DNA of 26,409 nucleotides from CAYNRG01 sp047973125 (lineage in GTDB: Bacteria; Bacillota_I; Bacilli_A; Erysipelotrichales; Erysipelotrichaceae), in contig JBKEBK010000010.1 of assembly GCA_047973125.1 (NCBI GenBank), positions 1 through 26,409 of the forward strand. The letters are read 5' to 3'. Below are positions 23,468 through 26,409 of this stretch, one piece after another. The first letter of the stretch is position 1. Each line of letters opens with the position of its first letter. The notes under the pieces were generated by a model that was given only the letters and a program-made list of their open reading frames with translations, did no database searches and was not told the DNA's origin. The position numbers were made by a program, and so were the translations under genes.

Positions 23468-24178
23468 ATGACACAAAATAAAAAAGTAAAAAAAGTTAGT
23501 TCAAATAAAAAGAAAAGAAAGTTTGATTTTACCAGTAAGGTTATTGTTTTTGGTAGTTTAATTATAATTATTCCTTTTCTAATCCTTGGTGGTATCTTAA
23601 TATCAGCTAGTTTAAATACAGGGAAGCCTATTTTAGGGGATAGATTTGATGGTGATCTGAATCCAGCAATTACATCGAGTGACTTAAATGATGTTAAGTC
23701 TTCTGTAGAGGCAGTGTCTTCAGTTGAGAGTGCCCAAGTTAATCTTAAAACTTCTACTTTAAGGGTAACGGTTGATGTAAGTGATACCATGAGTGAAGAA
23801 GATATGATATTAAAATTAGATGAAATTTACAACGCAGTTCTATCTAAATTAGATATGGCAACGTATTTCACATCTACTAGTACTAAAAGGATGTATGATA
23901 TTGATGTAAATATTCATAATATTTCACTTGATAAGAGTGATTCTGAGGAATTTATTTTAGTAGGAAGAGTAAAAAATAGTATGATGGATACATATCGTGA
24001 TCAAGTTTTATCTAAAGCTCTTGATGAAGATTTAGCTCAAGAACTAAGGGATGATGTAGAGAATAGATTAAATCCATCATCTACACCTGATGATGATGAA
24101 ATGACCGTTGGTGGTCTTGATGATGGTAATGAAATAGAAGAAAGCGCTGATCCTGAAGGAGAAGGTGCAACAGAATAG
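23468..24178 (+). CDS. Unrecognised single-pass membrane protein with acidic C-terminal tail
   Basis: I do not recognise this 236-residue protein. It starts with a strongly basic segment (KKVKKVSSNKKKRK), followed by one transmembrane helix (~24-47, KVIVFGSLIIIIPFLILGG), so the remainder is probably outside the cell. Residues ~68-200 look like a mixed alpha/beta domain (DLNDVKSSVEAVSSVESAQVNL, TLRVTVDVSD, YDIDVNIHNISL, EFILVGRVKNS), and the last ~35 residues are highly acidic and probably disordered. It lies 60 bp after gatB with its own GGGAG and ends in a terminator overlapping its stop codon. It is not CamS (YerH), the lipoprotein found near ligA in Bacillus, since no lipobox is present. 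Codon use resembles that of its neighbours. Confidence 0.85.
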   Translation: MTQNKKVKKVSSNKKKRKFDFTSKVIVFGSLIIIIPFLILGGILISASLNTGKPILGDRFDGDLNPAITSSDLNDVKSSVEAVSSVESAQVNLKTSTLRVTVDVSDTMSEEDMILKLDEIYNAVLSKLDMATYFTSTSTKRMYDIDVNIHNISLDKSDSEEFILVGRVKNSMMDTYRDQVLSKALDEDLAQELRDDVENRLNPSSTPDDDEMTVGGLDDGNEIEESADPEGEGATE

Positions 24179-24201
24179 GAGCTTTAGCTCCTTTATTTTT
24201 T
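24177..24201 (+). terminator. Intrinsic terminator overlapping the stop of the membrane protein gene
   Basis: AGGAGC (24177-24182) pairs with GCTCCT (24187-24192), loop TTTA, followed by TTATTTTTT. The TAG stop (24176-24178) lies in the left arm. The GGAGG that starts the next gene follows at once (24202-24206). Confidence 0.8.
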
Positions 24202-24214
24202 GGAGGACATATAA

Positions 24215-25507
24215 GTGGTTGAAAATAATTTTATTGGTAAGTGTACAGGGTATAATGATAAGGGGCAGGGCATTGTTTTTGAAAATGGCTTAGTATACTT
24301 TGTATCTAATTTAATTGAGGGAGAAGTTGCAGAACTAAGAGTTATAGATATCAAGAAAAGATATGGAATAGCAAGTATTAAAAAATTAATTGAAACAAGC
24401 AATAATCGTAATAAGTTTGAATGTTCGGTTTATGATAAGTGTGGTGGTTGTCAAATATCACATCTTAGTTACAGTGAACAACTAAGATTTAAAAAAGAAA
24501 AAGTTATTGCTTGTTTAAAGAATAACTCTGATCTTGTAAGTCTTGTAAATGATGTTATTGGATGTAGTGAACAGTTAAGATATCGCAATAATGTTCAAAT
24601 TCATACTGACAATACTAGTGAATTTAAAATGGGCTTTTATGCTTTAGGGAGTAATGATGTAGTTGAATTTGATGATTGTTTAATTCAAAGTGAAAAGTCT
24701 AATAAAATTATAAAAGAATGTAAAAAAATTATTTTAAAGTATAAACTAGAGGATGCTATATTAAGTATTAATGTTCGTTATGTTGCATCAAGTAATAATA
24801 TCATGATTATTTTTAAAAGTACTCATGATATAAGTGGTTGTATTGACTTTATTGATGAAATCAGAAAAGTAGATGAGAGTATTGTTTCAATAGTAATGAA
24901 TTCTAAGCGAGATAAGGTATTATTTGGAACAAAGCATATTTTAGAAAATAGTAATGGTTATACCTTTAGAGTTAACTATAACTCCTTTTATCAAGTTAAC
25001 ACTTCTCAAACAAGTGTATTGTACGACTATATAAAAAAAATAAGTGATGTAAAAAATACTGATACTATTATTGATTTGTATTGTGGTACAGGTACTATTG
25101 GGATAACACTTGCAAAAGATGCAAAAGAGGTGTTTGGAGTTGAGCTTGTAAAAGGGAGTATCTTAAATGCAAAATATAATGCTAAAATTAATAATATTGA
25201 TAATATAAAATTTATATGTGATAGTGCTTCAAATGCTGCAAAAAAATTAAGTGCAAATAAAATTAAACCATCAATAGTAATAGTAGATCCACCAAGAAAA
25301 GGGTGTGACAAAGAACTTCTAGAGACAATATACAATATGTATCCAGAAAAAATAATTTATGTATCATGTGATTTTTCAACATGTATTAGAGACATAGAAA
25401 TTCTTAGAAATTATGGATATGATGTATTAAGTATTCAACCGATAGATATGTTTCCAAATACCTATCACGTTGAGACGGTAGTATTGATGTCAAGGGTGGA
25501 TAAGTAA
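24215..25507 (+). CDS. rlmD: 23S rRNA (uracil-C5)-methyltransferase, RlmD/RumA/RlmCD type
   Basis: This S-adenosylmethionine-dependent enzyme makes 5-methyluridine in 23S rRNA. The 430-residue protein has an N-terminal TRAM domain (IGKCTGYNDKGQGIVFENG), an iron-sulfur cluster motif Cys70-x5-Cys76-x2-Cys79 plus a later Cys in FDDCLIQ, the SAM-binding DLYCGTGTIGITLA, and the catalytic YVSCDFSTCIRDI followed by NTYHVETVVLM. In low-GC Gram-positives one such enzyme (RlmCD) often modifies both U747 and U1939, so the precise site is uncertain. The start is a GTG at 24215, supported by GGAGG 8 nt upstream and by the absence of an ATG before the TRAM domain. The position downstream of gatB matches Bacillus gene order. 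Confidence 0.92.
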   Translation: MVENNFIGKCTGYNDKGQGIVFENGLVYFVSNLIEGEVAELRVIDIKKRYGIASIKKLIETSNNRNKFECSVYDKCGGCQISHLSYSEQLRFKKEKVIACLKNNSDLVSLVNDVIGCSEQLRYRNNVQIHTDNTSEFKMGFYALGSNDVVEFDDCLIQSEKSNKIIKECKKIILKYKLEDAILSINVRYVASSNNIMIIFKSTHDISGCIDFIDEIRKVDESIVSIVMNSKRDKVLFGTKHILENSNGYTFRVNYNSFYQVNTSQTSVLYDYIKKISDVKNTDTIIDLYCGTGTIGITLAKDAKEVFGVELVKGSILNAKYNAKINNIDNIKFICDSASNAAKKLSANKIKPSIVIVDPPRKGCDKELLETIYNMYPEKIIYVSCDFSTCIRDIEILRNYGYDVLSIQPIDMFPNTYHVETVVLMSRVDK

Positions 25508-25537
25508 GGGTGTAATAAGATAAGTAAATAAAGGCTT

Positions 25538-25587
25538 TCCGTGATTTGAGATCTGGTTCTAAGCCGGAAGGATAATCACGGATTTTT
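25538..25587 (+). terminator. Compound hairpin ending in a T-run after the rRNA methyltransferase gene
   Basis: TCCGTGATT (25538-25546) pairs perfectly with AATCACGGA (25574-25582), followed by TTTTT. The 27-nt loop holds an inner hairpin TCTGGTT/AGCCGGA (25552-25568). GGCTT (25533-25537) could instead pair with AAGCC (25561-25565), giving an alternative fold. An ordinary terminator is the simplest reading. Confidence 0.65.
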
Positions 25588-25653
25588 GCTTTGAGGGAAG
25601 ATATCTAAGAGTGTTGAATAACTCAGTAGATTGACTAATTTGAATCTGCGATT

Positions 25654-25704
25654 GGTGAGTTGATAAGATTGCTGGCAAAAATGTGGTGAGTTGACAAGAT
25701 GGCT
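25654..25704. repeat. Imperfect direct repeat, two 20-bp copies 31 bp apart
   Basis: GGTGAGTTGATAAGATTGCT (25654-25673) and GGTGAGTTGACAAGATGGCT (25685-25704) differ at 2 of 20 positions. No open frame of credible length uses them. They may be a remnant of integration or an intergenic repeat family. Confidence 0.6.
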
Positions 25705-25734
25705 ATTGGATTGAATAGATAAACAAGGTTGAAA

Positions 25735-25766
25735 TGCACTTATAAAGTAATTACTTTTCAAGTACA
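25735..25766. promoter_or_regulatory. Palindrome upstream of the phd-hsdM promoter, flanked by 11-bp direct repeats
   Basis: The core AAAGTAATTACTTT (25744-25757) is a perfect 14-bp palindrome, extended by matched outer arms ACTT (25738) and AAGT (25760) to about 32 bp. The repeated 11-mer AAGGTTGAAAT lies on both sides (25725-25735 and 25771-25781), the second overlapping the -35 box. This layout suits autoregulation by the encoded Phd-like protein, which is an inference. Confidence 0.5.
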
Positions 25767-25774
25767 TATAAAGG

Positions 25775-25803
25775 TTGAAATAAGAGCTGTAAAATGTTAT
25801 GAT
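25775..25803 (+). promoter_or_regulatory. Promoter of the phd-like/hsdM genes
   Basis: TTGAAA (25775-25780), a 17-bp spacer and TATGAT (25798-25803) preceded by TGT, an extended -10 element. Confidence 0.7.
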
Positions 25804-25826
25804 AAAAAGAAAAGGTGGATTTAGGT

Positions 25827-26039
25827 ATGGATAAGGAAGATAAAGTCCAAAAGGAACCGATGGAATTCTATAACATGTCTGATTTTCTTAGAGGACAATC
25901 ATCAAAATTAATTACTGGTTTATCAGATGAAGATAAAACAGCTTTTGTTTTGAAAAATGGAAAGCCTGTAGCAGTTCTTATCTCCCACGAGAGATATGAA
26001 AGATTATTAAAAGCAGGTATAGATATTACTGAATACTAA
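25827..26039 (+). CDS. Phd/YefM-like antitoxin-family protein, no toxin partner seen
   Basis: This 70-residue protein carries the Phd/YefM pattern: NMSDFLRGQSSKLITGLSDEDKTAFVLKNGKPVAVLISHERYERLL. The first part resembles the DNA-binding arm, and KNGKPVAVLISHERYERL is the conserved block. Such proteins normally bind their own promoter and neutralise a small toxin. Here the next gene, 36 bp downstream, is hsdM, and no Doc- or RelE-like frame lies on either side within the window. The protein may therefore act as a regulator of the restriction-modification operon, or the toxin lies beyond it. The ATG at 25827 follows AAAGGTGG by 8 nt; an in-frame GTG at 25815 falls inside that site and is unlikely. 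Confidence 0.82.
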   Translation: MDKEDKVQKEPMEFYNMSDFLRGQSSKLITGLSDEDKTAFVLKNGKPVAVLISHERYERLLKAGIDITEY

Positions 26040-26075
26040 ATATAAAACAATTAATAGATGAGAGAGGTTAAATGA

Positions 26076-26409
26076 ATGGACGTGAAAAAATCAGAATTGT
26101 ATTCCCTATTATGGGAGGCTTGTAATAAATTAAGAGGTGGAGTAGAACCTTCAAGGTATAAAGATTATGTGCTTGTTTTGTTATTCTTCAAGTATGTATC
26201 GGACAGATATAAGGGGCAACGTTTTGCTGAATTTACAGTAAATGATGGTGCCTCATTTGACGACTTGATTGCTGCAAAAGGTAAACCTGATGTTGGCGAA
26301 AGAGTTGATGTAATTCTTCAAAAGTTTCTAGAAGATAATAAGCTAGCAGGAGCGCTTCCTGATGTTAGCTTTAATAATCCAGATGAATTAGGTTCTGGTA
26401 AGGAACTCG
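26076..26409 (+). CDS. hsdM: Type I restriction-modification system methyltransferase subunit HsdM (N-terminal part, cut by window edge)
   Basis: The first 111 codons of an open frame that leaves the window. The start LYSLLWEACNKLRGGVEPSRYKDYVLVLLFFKYVSDRY is the HsdM N-terminal helical domain, which in the type I complex contacts DNA and HsdS. The catalytic N6-adenine methyltransferase domain (SAM motif, NPPF/Y) would lie beyond base 26409, so an active enzyme cannot be confirmed. The ATG at 26076 follows AGAGAGG by 8 nt; the ATG 4 bases earlier is in another frame and stops after 17 codons. By hand count, 26101-26400 is 37% GC (111/300) against 25% (74/300) for 24721-25020, in line with recent acquisition. 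HsdS and HsdR are expected downstream. Confidence 0.93.
   Translation, partial: MDVKKSELYSLLWEACNKLRGGVEPSRYKDYVLVLLFFKYVSDRYKGQRFAEFTVNDGASFDDLIAAKGKPDVGERVDVILQKFLEDNKLAGALPDVSFNNPDELGSGKEL

Larger units (their letters stand above)
25508..25826. other. Intergenic region upstream of the phd-hsdM locus, with terminator, repeats and promoter
   Basis: This 319-bp region has no gene I can support. It holds a compound terminator-like structure (25538-25587), a pair of 20-bp direct repeats (25654 and 25685), a paired 11-mer AAGGTTGAAAT (25725 and 25771), a large imperfect palindrome (25735-25766) and a promoter (25775-25803). Base composition from about 25530 to 25720 is richer in G and C than the gene before it. 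Confidence 0.7.

Noticed and set aside
25576..25767. 63-residue minus-strand open frame in the region before the phd-like gene
   Set aside because: It reads across the direct repeats and the terminator-like stem, has no ribosome site, and its sequence shows no domain features.
1..26409. Mycoplasma-type genetic code (TGA as Trp)
   Set aside because: All major genes read through with TGG for conserved tryptophans (for example in UxaC WLYWDHYKW and UidA), and no in-frame TGA interrupts them.
1..26409. CRISPR array, prophage, transposase or integrase genes, tRNA or rRNA genes
   Set aside because: I saw no regularly spaced repeats, no integrase or transposase motifs and no recognisable RNA gene on either strand, including at the island edges.
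25827..26409. Complete toxin-antitoxin pair at the right end
   Set aside because: The gene after the Phd-like protein is clearly the N-terminal part of HsdM, not a toxin, and there is no other frame of suitable size next to it.

Overview
The window is low-GC, tightly packed bacterial DNA that reads with the standard code: TGG is used for Trp and the long frames are intact. The conserved order pcrA, ligA, gatC, gatA, gatB, 23S rRNA uracil methyltransferase, together with strong Shine-Dalgarno sites and sigma-A-type promoters, points to a Firmicutes or Tenericutes relative (Erysipelotrichia or environmental Mollicutes-like). That placement is an inference; no rRNA is present.

Layout. (1) 1-1413: 3' part of pcrA, ending at a bidirectional terminator. 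(2) 1498-18122: a carbohydrate island of about 16.6 kb lying between pcrA and ligA, genes that are close neighbours in many Firmicutes. Its left arm (minus strand, 6796 to 1498) is a complete hexuronate operon, uxuA-uxuB-uxaC-kdgA-kdgK, converting D-glucuronate to pyruvate and glyceraldehyde-3-phosphate. A divergent ROK-family regulator, an AraC-family regulator, a GH2 beta-galactosidase-like enzyme, a convergent GH2 beta-glucuronidase, and a plus-strand group (GPH-type sugar symporter, Cys-type sulfatase, membrane-anchored CE15-like esterase) follow. (3) 18298-25507: housekeeping genes ligA, gatCAB, an unrecognised single-pass membrane protein and an rlmD-type methyltransferase. (4) 25508-26409: a structured intergenic region, a Phd/YefM-like small protein and the start of a type I restriction-modification hsdM gene, with visibly higher GC.

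How the island probably works. The surface-anchored esterase could remove ester groups outside the cell and the symporter could import glucuronides. The sulfatase has no signal peptide, so it should act in the cytoplasm. The two GH2 enzymes would split the glycosides, and the uxu/uxa/kdg enzymes would degrade the released glucuronate. A 15-bp palindrome, GTTTAAA-N-TTTAAAC, occurs perfectly or nearly so upstream of uxuA/ROK, the beta-glucuronidase and the transporter. In each case it is centred 16-17 bp upstream of a recognisable -35 box, so these genes appear to form one local regulon. A second shared motif (CcpA cre-like or LacI-type) sits at both GH2 promoters.
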